Shown: positions 9,832 to 18,739 of the stretch, piece after piece
Layout: each line of letters starts with the position of its first letter
Position numbering within the stretch: position 1 is the first letter of the stretch
Assembly: GCA_937876315.1 (NCBI GenBank)
Contig: CALEHQ010000036.1
Coordinates: 37,045-101,044, forward strand
Direction: 5' to 3'
Source of the DNA: an uncultured Actinomycetes bacterium
GTDB lineage: Bacteria; Actinomycetota; Acidimicrobiia; Acidimicrobiales; Acidimicrobilacustridaceae
Length of the DNA stretch: 64,000 nt
Notes under the pieces: model-generated
The model's input: only the letters and a program-made list of their open reading frames with translations
Told to the model about the DNA's origin: nothing
Databases searched by the model: none
Translations under genes and position numbers: made by a program

Positions 9832-10599
9832 GTGTTGAGGAACCGTCGACTGCCACGAGTGTTTGCGTTACTCGCGCTCGTTGTCTTCGTTGCTGCCGGT
9901 TGTCGCGTGCAGATTGAAACCAAGATCGACGTTGGAATCAATGGCAAAGGAACGATCACACAAGGCATTGGTTTCGACGATGCGGCGCTGAAGCGTGTTG
10001 GCGATCCCGCGCAAGCGTTGCGCGCCGATGATCTTGTGCAAGCGGGCTGGGAAGTCGATGCTGCTTCAAAGGAAGGCGACCTCACCTGGATACGCGTGCA
10101 TCAGTCGTTCGAGACACCTGAAGAAGGAACGGCGCTGCTCGCGCAGTTGAGCGGTCCTGATGGTCCCTATCGCGACATGCTCATCAGTCGTTCTGATGGT
10201 TTCCTGTCGACATCAGTAAAGGTCACCGGACAGATCGACACCACCGCTGGTCTTCAGATGTTCGGTGACCAACAGTTAGCCACCGCATTGGGTGGCGATG
10301 CGTCGGGTGGGTTGCTCGCAAAGATTGAAGCCGAAGAAAAGGCACCGCCAGCCTCAATGGTTGATCTGAACCTCGTTGTGAATGCGGGGAGTTCGACGAA
10401 GACCTATAACGCGTCATTCACGGACACCGACACACAGTTGGTGAAGGTCAGTTCTTCACGGGGAAAGCTCCTTCAGATCCTTGAAACCCTTTTTGTTCTT
10501 GCGCTCGTTGGTCTCACTGCCACGGTGATTGGCCTCCGGTATCGCAAGCGCCGCTTGCGCACCCGTCGCCTGATGCACTCTCGCGGCCGGCGCTGGTAG
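9832..10599 (+). CDS. LppM-like membrane-anchored lipoprotein
   Basis: The start GTG 9832 gives 255 residues with an N-terminal lipoprotein signal (RNRRLPRVF, a hydrophobic core, lipobox VAAGC with Cys at about residue 24), an extracytoplasmic body opening VQIETKIDVGINGKGTITQG, a second membrane span near the C-terminus (LFVLALVGLTATVIGL) and a very basic tail. This lipobox, beta-rich body, single span and basic tail recall mycobacterial LppM (DUF3153-type); I rank that as probable family resemblance. A TAGGTT hexamer (9819-9824) ends seven bases before the GTG. Function is unknown. Confidence 0.65.
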   Translation: MLRNRRLPRVFALLALVVFVAAGCRVQIETKIDVGINGKGTITQGIGFDDAALKRVGDPAQALRADDLVQAGWEVDAASKEGDLTWIRVHQSFETPEEGTALLAQLSGPDGPYRDMLISRSDGFLSTSVKVTGQIDTTAGLQMFGDQQLATALGGDASGGLLAKIEAEEKAPPASMVDLNLVVNAGSSTKTYNASFTDTDTQLVKVSSSRGKLLQILETLFVLALVGLTATVIGLRYRKRRLRTRRLMHSRGRRW

Positions 10600-10647
10600 G
10601 CGTCTTCTTCAGGAGTGCGTTGGGTCGTTTCCCAATGGCCCACTGGC

Positions 10648-10677
10648 TTGTGCGGATGCGATTTGGTTCTCTGTACT
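10648..10677 (+). promoter_or_regulatory. Candidate promoter of the secreted-protein gene
   Basis: TTGTGC at 10648-10653 and TGTACT at 10672-10677 are separated by 18 bases, about 50 bases before the start codon at 10728, leaving room for the clear AAGGAG ribosome site at 10717-10722. Confidence 0.4.
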
Positions 10678-10727
10678 CCTTAGAGCGATCGGGCCGAGGA
10701 TTCGGTCCAGTTCCCTAAGGAGTTTTG

Positions 10728-11144
10728 ATGTCTCGTTTTTCTCGTCCAGTGCGACTCGCCGGCGCCGGGCTTCTCGCCGTTTCTGCTCTCACCGTCTTCG
10801 GCGCTTCGCCTGCTAGCGCTGCCGCTACTGGAACGCTGACCCCAGATGGAAGCGGGGGACTTGTCGTGACCTACTCGGGCACCGCCCAGAACGACATCCT
10901 CGACTTTGTTGTGCAGGTCGCTGGAACGCCTTGTGCCACAAACTCTGCCAACGAAATTGCCCAACTCGTGAGTTATCCAGGTGTGCCGCCTCAGTTCGAA
11001 CTCCCAGCGAGTCCGGCATCCATTGTGGTTGGTACGAGCATGTACTTTAATAATCTGCAAGGCAACGGACCTCTCCCGGCAGGTCCGTACACGTTCTGTC
11101 TGGTCAATAGAACGGGTCAGCCCCCGTCGATAGTTGTCGCGTAA
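10728..11144 (+). CDS. Small secreted protein of unknown function, probably truncated by a stop codon
   Basis: ATG 10728 follows AAGGAG with five bases between. The 138-residue product has a clear Sec signal peptide (basic SRFSRPVRLAG, hydrophobic core, cleavage around ASPASA-AAT, about residue 31) and then a beta-rich extracellular domain with two cysteines. I do not recognise the family. The frame ends at TAA 11142-11144, yet the same frame stays open for 34 more codons with a Thr/Pro-rich linker (see next entry), so this may be a nonsense-mutated or readthrough gene. Confidence 0.75.
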   Translation: MSRFSRPVRLAGAGLLAVSALTVFGASPASAAATGTLTPDGSGGLVVTYSGTAQNDILDFVVQVAGTPCATNSANEIAQLVSYPGVPPQFELPASPASIVVGTSMYFNNLQGNGPLPAGPYTFCLVNRTGQPPSIVVA

Positions 11145-11249
11145 ATTGATATGACCTTGAGCCAAGTTCCGGTAACGACGACGACTGCACCTACGACCAC
11201 CACTACTGCACCGGCGGCGGATCCCGTGGCTCCGTCGTTCACCGGCTGA
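11145..11249 (+). other. In-frame Thr/Pro-rich extension downstream of the stop codon
   Basis: After the TAA the same reading frame continues for 34 sense codons to TGA 11247-11249. It encodes IDMTLSQVPV, then a linker of nine Thr in VTTTTAPTTTTTAPAAD, then PVAPSFTG at the end. Thr codons are mixed (ACG, ACT, ACC), so this is not simple repeat slippage. Thr/Pro linkers before a short C-terminal motif are typical of actinobacterial surface proteins. One base change (TAA to CAA or GAA) would join it to the gene upstream. Confidence 0.7.
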
Positions 11250-11274
11250 TCCATTCAGCTTCCAGATTTCAACG

Positions 11275-11298
11275 GTGCCGCTCCTTCGGGGGCGGCAC
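11275..11298 (+). terminator. Terminator hairpin with TTCG loop
   Basis: GTGCCGCTCC and GGGGCGGCAC form a 10-bp stem (one G-T pair) closed by a TTCG tetraloop, followed by TTTCCGTTT. It lies after the extended frame's TGA at 11249, not directly after the TAA at 11144. Confidence 0.8.
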
Positions 11299-11347
11299 TT
11301 TCCGTTTGGGCGCCATGAGTGTCTCGCCTGATGCGTAGGGTGTCGCC

Positions 11348-12724
11348 GTGGCCAAGCTCCGAGCAGTGTTCCGTTGCACCGAATGCGGCACGAGCGTGCC
11401 CAAATGGGTGGGCCGCTGTCCAGGGTGTGAGGGCTGGAACACGCTGGTTGAGGAACTCGACGACGTATCGAAAGTTTCGTCCGCGGCGTTGTTGGGTAAG
11501 CGCGATGCGCCCGTGCCTATTTCTGAAGTCGACGCGCACGAATGGCAGCCGAAGCCCACGGGTATTGGCGAACTCGATCGTGTGCTCAGCGGCGGGCTCG
11601 TGCCTGGTTCGGTCACGTTGGTTGGCGGCGAACCCGGCATTGGTAAGTCCACGTTGCTGCTGCAAGCAGTCGCGTCAATCGCTGCGTCGGGTTCGAAGGT
11701 TCTCTATGTGTCGGCCGAGGAATCCAAACAGCAGGTTCGGTTGCGCGCTGAACGATTGAATGCGCTGCAACCAGACTTGTGGCTCGCTTCTGAAACCGCG
11801 GTTCCTCACATTCTTTCTTCGGTCGATGAAATCAATCCTGCAGTGCTGGTCGTCGACTCGATTCAAACAGTGCACACGCCCGATATCAGTTCTGCTTCTG
11901 GTTCGGTCTCGCAAGTTCGGGAAAGTGCCGCAAGATTGGTGACAACTGCGAAAGAGCGCGGTCTGTCAGTGGTGCTGGTTGGTCACGTCACCAAAGAAGG
12001 GGGCCTCGCTGGGCCTCGCGTGCTCGAACACATTGTCGATACCGTGCTTGCCTTCGAAGGCGATCGCCATCATGCATTGCGTTTGTTGCGCGCAGTCAAG
12101 CACCGTTTCGGCGCCACCGATCAACTCGGTCTGTTTGAAATGACTGAACAAGGCCTGCTGGGTGTTCCTGATCCCAGTCGTTTGTTTTTGGCTGATCGCC
12201 GCAAGGGCGTTGCCGGTTCGGTCATCGTGCCAACCATGGAAGGCGATCGTCCGCTGCTGGTTGAAGTGCAGGCGCTGGTGGCCCATTCCGAATTGCCGTC
12301 ACCGCGACGCAGCGCGCAGGGTCTCGATTCCGGCCGGCTTTCGTTGTTATTGGCCGTTTTGTCCGAACGCGCCGGAGTCACATTCGAAAAGCGCGATGTG
12401 TATGCACTCGCCGTAGGCGGTGTGAAAATCGTTGAACCAGCTGCCGACCTCGGGGTCGCGTTGGCGCTCGCATCTTCTCGATTCAATACGCCGATTCCTG
12501 AAGACCTTGTGGTCTGCGGCGAAATCGGTTTGGGTGGTGAGCTTCGTCAGGTCGCCCATGGCGAACGTCGTTTGGCTGAAGCGGCTCGTCTTGGATTCAC
12601 GCGCGCGCTGGTTCCACGCCTGGCGCCCGATGCGCCCGAGGGCATGAAGACCATTCGCGTTGGCACACTCGCTGAAGCGGTGGCTGCCGTGGGCATTGGT
12701 GACAGCAACTCCTCGGAGTTCTGA
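11348..12724 (+). CDS. radA: DNA repair protein RadA
   Basis: RadA is a RecA-like branch-migration ATPase. The 458-residue protein has an N-terminal four-cysteine zinc finger (FRCTECGTSVPKWVGRCPGC, residues 8-27), Walker A GGEPGIGKST (about 93-102), VVDSIQTVH, the RadA block KHRFGATDQLG (a variant of KNRFG), and a Lon-like C-terminal domain. The start is GTG 11348; TAGGGT at 11336-11341 ends six bases before it. disA follows 25 bases later, the common actinobacterial and firmicute pairing. Confidence 0.96.
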   Translation: MAKLRAVFRCTECGTSVPKWVGRCPGCEGWNTLVEELDDVSKVSSAALLGKRDAPVPISEVDAHEWQPKPTGIGELDRVLSGGLVPGSVTLVGGEPGIGKSTLLLQAVASIAASGSKVLYVSAEESKQQVRLRAERLNALQPDLWLASETAVPHILSSVDEINPAVLVVDSIQTVHTPDISSASGSVSQVRESAARLVTTAKERGLSVVLVGHVTKEGGLAGPRVLEHIVDTVLAFEGDRHHALRLLRAVKHRFGATDQLGLFEMTEQGLLGVPDPSRLFLADRRKGVAGSVIVPTMEGDRPLLVEVQALVAHSELPSPRRSAQGLDSGRLSLLLAVLSERAGVTFEKRDVYALAVGGVKIVEPAADLGVALALASSRFNTPIPEDLVVCGEIGLGGELRQVAHGERRLAEAARLGFTRALVPRLAPDAPEGMKTIRVGTLAEAVAAVGIGDSNSSEF

Positions 12725-12749
12725 AACAACCCACGGGTAGACTCGCCGA

Positions 12750-13820
12750 ATGGCTCGGCGTAGAAGTCCCGCAATGTTGCAAGCACTCGGAATGGTGGCT
12801 CCGGGTACGCCGTTGCGTGAAGGCTTCGATCGCATCCTGCAGTCCGGCATGGGCGCTCTTATCGTCATTGGCGACGGCCCAGATGTACTCAACATCTGCT
12901 CGGGCGGCTTCTTGCTCGATGCCGCCTACAGCCCTCAGCGCCTTTCCGAACTGGCAAAGATGGATGGCGCCATCGTGCTCGCTTCCAACGCCAGCCGTAT
13001 TGCCCGGGCCAACGTGCATCTTGTGCCCAAGCCCAATGTGCCCACTTCCGAAACAGGCACCCGTCACCGCACTGCCGAACGAGTCGCTCGGTCCATCACC
13101 GTTCCGGTGATTTCTGTTTCTGAAGACATGTCGATCATCGCGGTGTACGTGGGCGATGAGAAGCATCAGCTCATGCCGATTCCGCGCCTTCTCGACCGCG
13201 CCAACCAGGCCATGAAGACACTCGAGCGTTACAAGGAGCGTCTCGTTGAAGTGTCGAACAATCTCAATGCACTTGAAGTGCAGGGCGCTGTCACTGTTCG
13301 CGATGTTGTGGTCATGCTGCAGCGCACAGAAATGGTGTTGCGCATTGCTGAAGAAATCGAATTCGACATCGTTGAACTTGGTGTCGATGGCCGACTCTTC
13401 CGACTTCAACTCGAAGAAGTGATCGCCGGCGTTGCGAACGATCGTCGCTCAGTTGTGCTCGACTACTTGCACGAGGATAACGACTGGCACTTCGCGGAAG
13501 CATCCGCTGGGTTGTCGGGGCTCGACATGGAACAACTCCTCGACCTGACTGCGGTGGCGAGTGTGTTGCATCTCGAAGACGCCGACGATCTGAAAGCTTC
13601 CGTGCAACCCAAGGGCTATCGGATGCTTTCGCGTATCCCTCGTTTACCGGAATCGATTGTTGGTCGCATCGTGGCCAAGTTTGGTTCGCTCGATGTTGTG
13701 ATGAGCGCAACAGAAGCCGAACTTGAAACGGTGGAAGGTGTCGGCGATCAGCGTGCTCACTCCATCAAGGATGGATTGTCGCGCTTGGCCGAAACCAGCA
13801 TTCTCGATACCTATAACTGA
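12750..13820 (+). CDS. disA: DNA integrity scanning diadenylate cyclase
   Basis: DisA makes cyclic di-AMP from two ATP and is inhibited by branched DNA. The 356-residue protein shows the DAC domain with Asp72-Gly73-Ala74 (KMDGAIVL) and Arg105-His106-Arg107 (TGTRHRTAERV), at nearly the classical positions, then a linker region and a C-terminal helix-hairpin-helix DNA-binding part (ESIVGRIVAKFGSL, VEGVGDQRAHSIKDGL). TAGACT at 12738-12743 ends six bases before ATG 12750, so it may have its own leaderless transcript despite following radA. Confidence 0.96.
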   Translation: MARRRSPAMLQALGMVAPGTPLREGFDRILQSGMGALIVIGDGPDVLNICSGGFLLDAAYSPQRLSELAKMDGAIVLASNASRIARANVHLVPKPNVPTSETGTRHRTAERVARSITVPVISVSEDMSIIAVYVGDEKHQLMPIPRLLDRANQAMKTLERYKERLVEVSNNLNALEVQGAVTVRDVVVMLQRTEMVLRIAEEIEFDIVELGVDGRLFRLQLEEVIAGVANDRRSVVLDYLHEDNDWHFAEASAGLSGLDMEQLLDLTAVASVLHLEDADDLKASVQPKGYRMLSRIPRLPESIVGRIVAKFGSLDVVMSATEAELETVEGVGDQRAHSIKDGLSRLAETSILDTYN

Positions 13821-13836
13821 GTCCAACGAGGGTTCA

Positions 13837-14496
13837 ATGCGCATCACATTGCCGAATGGCGTTCCCGCTGAACTCGCTCAGCCTTCAGTGGTTGACGAGA
13901 ACACACTCGGTGTCGTGCTCTTTCCTGACATCATGGGTTTACGGCCGTTGTTTGACGACATGTGTGCGCAACTTGCTGCCGACCACGGTTGGGTGGTGTG
14001 CGCGCCAGAACCGTTCCCCGGTCGTGAAGAACTCACGGTGGACGAACGTCTTGGCGTGATGGCCGATTTTGACGACGACGAACTTCGTGCCACTGCCGAC
14101 TATGCGGCCGATGCAACAGGATGCCGCCGAGTCGTCGCCACCGGTTTCTGTATGGGTGGCATGTTGACCTTCAAAGCCGCCGCCTCAGGTCGTTTCGATC
14201 GTGCGGCGGGGTTCTACGGAATGATTCGCCTCCCGGAAACCTGGGCCGGTGGCCGCTTGCAACAGCCGATCGAAGCGTTGGCCTCCGCGGAACGTTGTCC
14301 GACCCTCGCCATTATTGGAACTGCTGATCACTTCACGCCGCCGCAAGATGTCGCTGATGCCGAAGCGCTTGGCGTCGTCGTCATTTCCTATGAAGGCGCT
14401 GAGCACGGATTTGTGCACGACGCATCACGTCCAACTCATCGTGCCGATGACGCGGCCGATGCGTGGCGTCAGGTTGTCGCGTTTCTTGAGGCCTGA
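13837..14496 (+). CDS. Dienelactone hydrolase family protein
   Basis: A 219-residue alpha/beta hydrolase from ATG 13837, 16 bases after disA. The catalytic triad is visible: nucleophile Cys in GFCMGG, Asp in GTADHFTP and His in EGAEHGF. VVLFPDIMGLRP marks the first strand region. The true substrate is unknown; the family hydrolyses cyclic lactones and related esters. It converges with the next gene at a five-base gap. A longer in-frame opening from 13723 only shadows disA. Confidence 0.88.
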   Translation: MRITLPNGVPAELAQPSVVDENTLGVVLFPDIMGLRPLFDDMCAQLAADHGWVVCAPEPFPGREELTVDERLGVMADFDDDELRATADYAADATGCRRVVATGFCMGGMLTFKAAASGRFDRAAGFYGMIRLPETWAGGRLQQPIEALASAERCPTLAIIGTADHFTPPQDVADAEALGVVVISYEGAEHGFVHDASRPTHRADDAADAWRQVVAFLEA

Positions 14497-14501
14497 AGTT
14501 T

Positions 14502-15770
14502 TCAGGCTTTGGGAAGTTTGCTCAGTGGCTCGATAGTTGTAGCAAACGCCATGTCGTAGGCAATGGCCGCAACTGGAGTCCAGTCGGTATGGCGAAAGGT
14601 TCCTGTGAGCAAACTGAGCGTGACGGTGCCCATGCCGCTGGCCATGGTGAGATACCAAAATGCGGCGGCGTCTTCGGTAGCGGCGGGATCAGCCTTTTCG
14701 ACAGCATCAAGGACGATTGCGAGTGAAGCGGCTGTGCGTTTCCGGCCGGCGGCGGCGAGATCTGGGTGGTGACGCATCGCCACGGTGGTTTCGGTACGAA
14801 GTTGGCGAATCGGCCGATTCGCTTCTGCGACTAGCCCGACATGTAAGGCAACGATCGCGGCTTTGTATTCGTCCGGGCCGAGTTCGAGAAACGACGCTGT
14901 TCCCGTTTGCCAGATCTGGCTCATCATCTGGCCAATCGCCATATGCATGAGCTCGTCTTTGGTGCCGACATGTGTGTATGCAGAACTAAATGAGTGTCCA
15001 GCTGCCCGAGCAACGCGGTGCGCGGTGGTCTTTTCGAAACCGACACGAGCCACAACTTCCATAACGGCGGAAACAAATTCGTCGAGGCCAACATCGCCCG
15101 TGTCGGGCTCAGGTATTGGCAACAAAACCGGTGAAGCCTTGAGACCTTGCTGATTCAAGTTCGCAGGATCAAGAGCGCTATCCCGGAACTGGACAAGAAT
15201 TCTTTTCCAGGGTGGACGAGTCTTGGGGACTGACCTGCTGGTGACAACGCATCCAGTCGGAACTGTCAACCGAAGTGAGCAGATCGCCGGCGGAATATCG
15301 GGGTTCCTTGAGCAGATTTGCTGAAAGAGGGAGTCCACTTCGTCGCGAACAGAGTCGACAAGGAGTGGAAAGCGTCGAGCGACGGCGACAACCTCGATGG
15401 CGGCTGCGGTTAATGCAGAAGGAGTTTCGAGTTCTTGGAGCAACCATTCAGAGGGTTCGGAATCGTTGGACGAGGCAAAGGCGTCAAACTCGAGGATGAG
15501 CCGTCTGAAGTGATCACGAAGTTTCCCGTCCCAGAGTTCAAGCGCAACGTCTTCAGCAGAGTCGTACCGGCCGTAGAGCGGGCCATTGGACATCCCGGCG
15601 TGGGTTGCGATCTTGGTGAGGGCAAGACCATCGACGCCATTTTCTGCGAGTAACTCAAGAGCCGATGCGGTGATGGCCTCTTGAACCTCGCGGGTCTTTT
15701 GTGCTCGTGAGACCTTTGGTCGGTCTGGTGGTGAACTCACTGATCCTGAGCCCTTGGTCTTCTTGGCCAT
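14502..15770 (-). CDS. Double-headed TetR-type transcriptional regulator
   Basis: The 422-residue protein holds two TetR-type helix-turn-helix domains in one chain: ALELLAENGVDGLALTKIATHAGMSNGPLYGRYDSAEDV (split here at about residues 38-75) and a second around 235-280 (VARVGFEKTTAHRVARAAGHSFSSAYTHVGTKDEL has the same pattern). Each is followed by a helical ligand-binding-like part. It diverges from the LLM/hydratase/SDR operon at 15941 and probably controls it. A minus-strand TAACCT (15777-15782) ends six bases before the ATG at 15770. The segment near residues 160-205 is unusually rich in Pro, Arg and Thr and may be a linker. Confidence 0.82.
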   Translation of the reverse strand: MAKKTKGSGSVSSPPDRPKVSRAQKTREVQEAITASALELLAENGVDGLALTKIATHAGMSNGPLYGRYDSAEDVALELWDGKLRDHFRRLILEFDAFASSNDSEPSEWLLQELETPSALTAAAIEVVAVARRFPLLVDSVRDEVDSLFQQICSRNPDIPPAICSLRLTVPTGCVVTSRSVPKTRPPWKRILVQFRDSALDPANLNQQGLKASPVLLPIPEPDTGDVGLDEFVSAVMEVVARVGFEKTTAHRVARAAGHSFSSAYTHVGTKDELMHMAIGQMMSQIWQTGTASFLELGPDEYKAAIVALHVGLVAEANRPIRQLRTETTVAMRHHPDLAAAGRKRTAASLAIVLDAVEKADPAATEDAAAFWYLTMASGMGTVTLSLLTGTFRHTDWTPVAAIAYDMAFATTIEPLSKLPKA

Positions 15771-15831
15771 GAGGTCAGGTTAGGGGAGATTCAGTTCTAG
15801 CGAAGGTTTTGGCGATTAGCACAAGGATTAT

Positions 15832-15853
15832 TTGAAATCAGAAAATCTTTCAA
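15832..15853. promoter_or_regulatory. Inverted repeat in the divergent TetR / LLM intergenic region
   Basis: TTGAAA and TTTCAA arms separated by ten bases sit in an unusually AT-rich stretch between the divergent genes. This is a possible operator for the double TetR protein; no promoter hexamers are clear around it. Confidence 0.35.
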
Positions 15854-15940
15854 GAATCTGACTAGAGGGCTTTGACGACCGGACAGGGTGGAGAAGGGGC
15901 TAGAACAACAGCGCCGTCGTCGTGATGGCATGGAGGAACT

Positions 15941-16966
15941 ATGAAGGTCGATATCTCTCTCGCAATGTCCGGACCGCTCGATGCGGTGCCCCGGGCGGCT
16001 GAACTCCAGGGCCTTGGGGCCGATGGACTTTTCAGCTTTGAAAATGCCCATGACGCCTTCTTCCCGCTCGTCTTGGCCAGCACCTCCTGTCAGATCGACC
16101 TGATGACCAATGCGGCCATGGCGTTCCCTCGAAGCCCGCTGCATCTCGCCTACTCCGCCAACGACCTCCAACTCCTTACTGGCGGCAAGTTTCGTTTAGG
16201 CCTTGCCTCGCAGATTCGTCCGCATATTCAAAAGCGTTACGGATCGGTGTGGGAGAAGCCGGTTGCACAGATGCGCGAATGGGTGAGCGCAACGAAGGCG
16301 ATTCTCGCTCACTTTGCTGGTGAAGGTCCGTTCGACTTCAAGGGTCAATGGACGACGCACACACTCATGACCCCGAATTTCAATCCGGGTCCGAATCCGT
16401 TCGGAAAAGCACCGGTGCTCGTCGGTGCGCTCGGTCCGAAGATGTGTGAAATGTCCGCCGAGGTTGCCGACGGCATTTTGGTGATGCCGTTCAACTCTGA
16501 GCGCCACTTTGCCGAACGAACGATGCCAGCGCTTGAACGTGGTTTCGCGAAGTCAGGGCGTGATCGTAAGGACTTCGAAATCATTCTCGAAGTCATCTGT
16601 GCAGTGGGACAAACCGATGAAGAAATCGCTGCAGCAGCTAATGGCGTGAAGACCCTTCTTGGTTTCTACGGTTCAACCCCTTCGTACAAGCCTGTGCTCG
16701 ATGTCGAAGGTTGGGGCGAACTGCAACCTGAACTCAATGCGCTGTCGAAGCAGGGCGACTGGGCCGGTATGGCCAAGAAGATTGATGAGGAGGTGCTTCG
16801 GACGATTGCTGTTGTTGGTACTCCGAAGGAAGTTGCTGCTGAGATCGTGCGTCGTTTCGGACACGAAGCCAATCGCGTGTGTCTCTACTTCCCCGGCTAT
16901 CCGATTACCGACGAATGCATCGCGGAAACAATTCGTGAGATCAAGGTTGCCTCGGGCGAAGTGTGA
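15941..16966 (+). CDS. LLM-class F420-dependent oxidoreductase (TIGR03617-like)
   Basis: A 341-residue luciferase-like TIM barrel starting MKVDISLAMSGPLDAVPRAA, with LTGGKFRLGLASQIRPHIQKRYG and KAPVLVGALGPKMCEM. In this family the cofactor is coenzyme F420; the substrate cannot be told. GGAGGAACT directly precedes ATG 15941. Its stop overlaps the next start (GTGATG), the first of three tightly coupled genes that look like a catabolic acyl-CoA/ketone pathway. Confidence 0.85.
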   Translation: MKVDISLAMSGPLDAVPRAAELQGLGADGLFSFENAHDAFFPLVLASTSCQIDLMTNAAMAFPRSPLHLAYSANDLQLLTGGKFRLGLASQIRPHIQKRYGSVWEKPVAQMREWVSATKAILAHFAGEGPFDFKGQWTTHTLMTPNFNPGPNPFGKAPVLVGALGPKMCEMSAEVADGILVMPFNSERHFAERTMPALERGFAKSGRDRKDFEIILEVICAVGQTDEEIAAAANGVKTLLGFYGSTPSYKPVLDVEGWGELQPELNALSKQGDWAGMAKKIDEEVLRTIAVVGTPKEVAAEIVRRFGHEANRVCLYFPGYPITDECIAETIREIKVASGEV

Positions 16967-17814
16967 TGACCCGCACGATCGATACCGGCACAACTGATCT
17001 GTTGGCAGAACTTCACGACGACGGAGTTCTGGTCGCCACACTGAATCGTCCCGATACGCGTAATGCATTTAGCGGTGCGATGGGTCGTGCGCTCGGTGAT
17101 GTCTATCGAATGGCTGACACCGATGATGCGGTGCGTGTCGTTGTCCTTACCGGAACGCCACCTGCGTTCTGTGCAGGTGCAGATTTCTCAAACGGTTCCG
17201 ATGTTTTCGAGCGGTCTGACGCACCGGCGTTCAGTGCGAATCCGGTGAATCCGCCGGCCTGGCGAATTCGCAAACCAGTGATTGCTGCCGTCAATGGCCA
17301 TGCGATCGGTGTTGGCTTCACACTGACTTTGCATTGCGACCTGCGCTTCATGGCGCACGACGCAAAATACGGAATCGTGCAGGTTCGTCGCGGCGTAATG
17401 CCCGACGCCATGAGCCACTGGACTCTTCCGCGTCTTGTCGGCCTTGCGAATGCGGCAGACATTCTTCTCACTGGTCGCACGTTTACCGGCGCTGAAGCTC
17501 GAGATCTTGGTGTCGCATCTCGAGTGCTTCCGAACGACGACGTCTTGCCACACGCGCTTGAAGTTGCCCACGACATGGCCGTCAACACCGCTCCGCTTTC
17601 GGTTGCGGTGAGCAAGCGCCTGCTTTGGGGAACCTTCGCAATGACGCCAGACGAAGTGGATCGAGCCGAAACCGATCTTCATCATCACCTCATGGGCGAA
17701 GCCGATGCCCGCGAAGGTGTCATGGCCTTTCTGGAGCGGCGCGATCCACAGTGGTCGCTTACTGTCAACGACAACTGGCCAAGCGAATGGCCGACACCGG
17801 GGGACATCACATGA
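16966..17814 (+). CDS. Enoyl-CoA hydratase/isomerase family protein
   Basis: Crotonase-fold protein of 282 residues. The oxyanion hole is seen in FCAGADFSNG and in the second loop NGHAIGVGFTLTLHCDLR; the block VMPDAMSHWTLPRLVGLANAADILLTGRTF is typical of the family (quoted in part). ATG 16966 overlaps the upstream stop by one base; GTG 16963 is the alternative. It probably hydrates or isomerises an unsaturated acyl-CoA within the operon. Confidence 0.88.
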   Translation: MTRTIDTGTTDLLAELHDDGVLVATLNRPDTRNAFSGAMGRALGDVYRMADTDDAVRVVVLTGTPPAFCAGADFSNGSDVFERSDAPAFSANPVNPPAWRIRKPVIAAVNGHAIGVGFTLTLHCDLRFMAHDAKYGIVQVRRGVMPDAMSHWTLPRLVGLANAADILLTGRTFTGAEARDLGVASRVLPNDDVLPHALEVAHDMAVNTAPLSVAVSKRLLWGTFAMTPDEVDRAETDLHHHLMGEADAREGVMAFLERRDPQWSLTVNDNWPSEWPTPGDIT

Positions 17815-18737
17815 ACGAGGAACTGAACGTCACGACTGATGATGTGCTTCAAGGCATCGACCTTTCGGGAGAGGTCGTGTTGATTACAGGTGGAACCACA
17901 GGTCTGGGGAAAGAGTCAGCGCGCGCTCTTGGATCAGCTGGCGCGACCGTGATCATCACTGCTCGCTCCGAAGAAAAGGGGCAGGCTGCCGTTGCACAGC
18001 TGACCGAACTTGTACCCGATGGTGACTTTTCGTTCGAGGTGATGGAACTGGGTTCGCTTGACAGCGTGCGTTCCTTCACCGATCGATTCCTGGCATCGCA
18101 TGACCGCCTCGATGTGCTTTTGGCGAATGCCGGCATCATGGCGGTTCCCTACGGAAAGACTGACGATGGGTTCGAATTGCAGTTCGGTACTAACCACCTT
18201 GGTCATTTCGTACTCGTGAATCGTCTGCTGCCGCTGTTAAAGGCGAGCGCACCTTCTCGCATTGTGAATCTGAGTTCGGCCGGTCACTTTGCATCAGGAA
18301 TCATTTGGGACGACCCGAACTTCGAAACCAATGAGTATTCAAAGATGGATGCCTACGGGCAGTCCAAGACCGCAAACATTCTCTTCACCGTTGAACTCGA
18401 GCGTCGATACGGCGACGCAGGTGTCCACTCGTGGGCGGTACATCCCGGAATGGTGATGACCGACTTAGCCCGAAGTTTCACGAAGGACGACTTCGGCGAT
18501 CTCGCTTCACGGGCAAAGAAGTCGGGCATGAAAATGCCGACGCTTGTGAACGTTGACGTTGGTGCGTCAACGCAGGTGTGGGCCTGTGCCAGCGCCGAGG
18601 CCCTCGAAAAGCCCGGCTCCTACCTCGCTGATCGCGCATTTACCGAACCTTCCGACTACGCCAATGATCCGGAACTGGCGAAACGGTTGTGGGTTCTTTC
18701 AGAACAGCTTGTTGGGGAACAGTTCCCCGAGGCCTGA
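17811..18737 (+). CDS. Short-chain dehydrogenase/reductase (retinol dehydrogenase-like)
   Basis: A 308-residue SDR from ATG 17811 (ATGA overlap with the hydratase). It has the cofactor motif TGGTTGLGKESARAL, NAGI (LLANAGIMA), NHLGHF, Ser in NLSSAGH and the catalytic YGQSK (Tyr-x-x-x-Lys). The long classical layout with FELQFGTNHLGH resembles retinol dehydrogenase / WWOX-like SDRs. A longer frame from 17625 shadows the hydratase. The gene ends two bases from the convergent crp-like gene. Confidence 0.88.
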   Translation: MNEELNVTTDDVLQGIDLSGEVVLITGGTTGLGKESARALGSAGATVIITARSEEKGQAAVAQLTELVPDGDFSFEVMELGSLDSVRSFTDRFLASHDRLDVLLANAGIMAVPYGKTDDGFELQFGTNHLGHFVLVNRLLPLLKASAPSRIVNLSSAGHFASGIIWDDPNFETNEYSKMDAYGQSKTANILFTVELERRYGDAGVHSWAVHPGMVMTDLARSFTKDDFGDLASRAKKSGMKMPTLVNVDVGASTQVWACASAEALEKPGSYLADRAFTEPSDYANDPELAKRLWVLSEQLVGEQFPEA

Positions 18738-18739
18738 AC

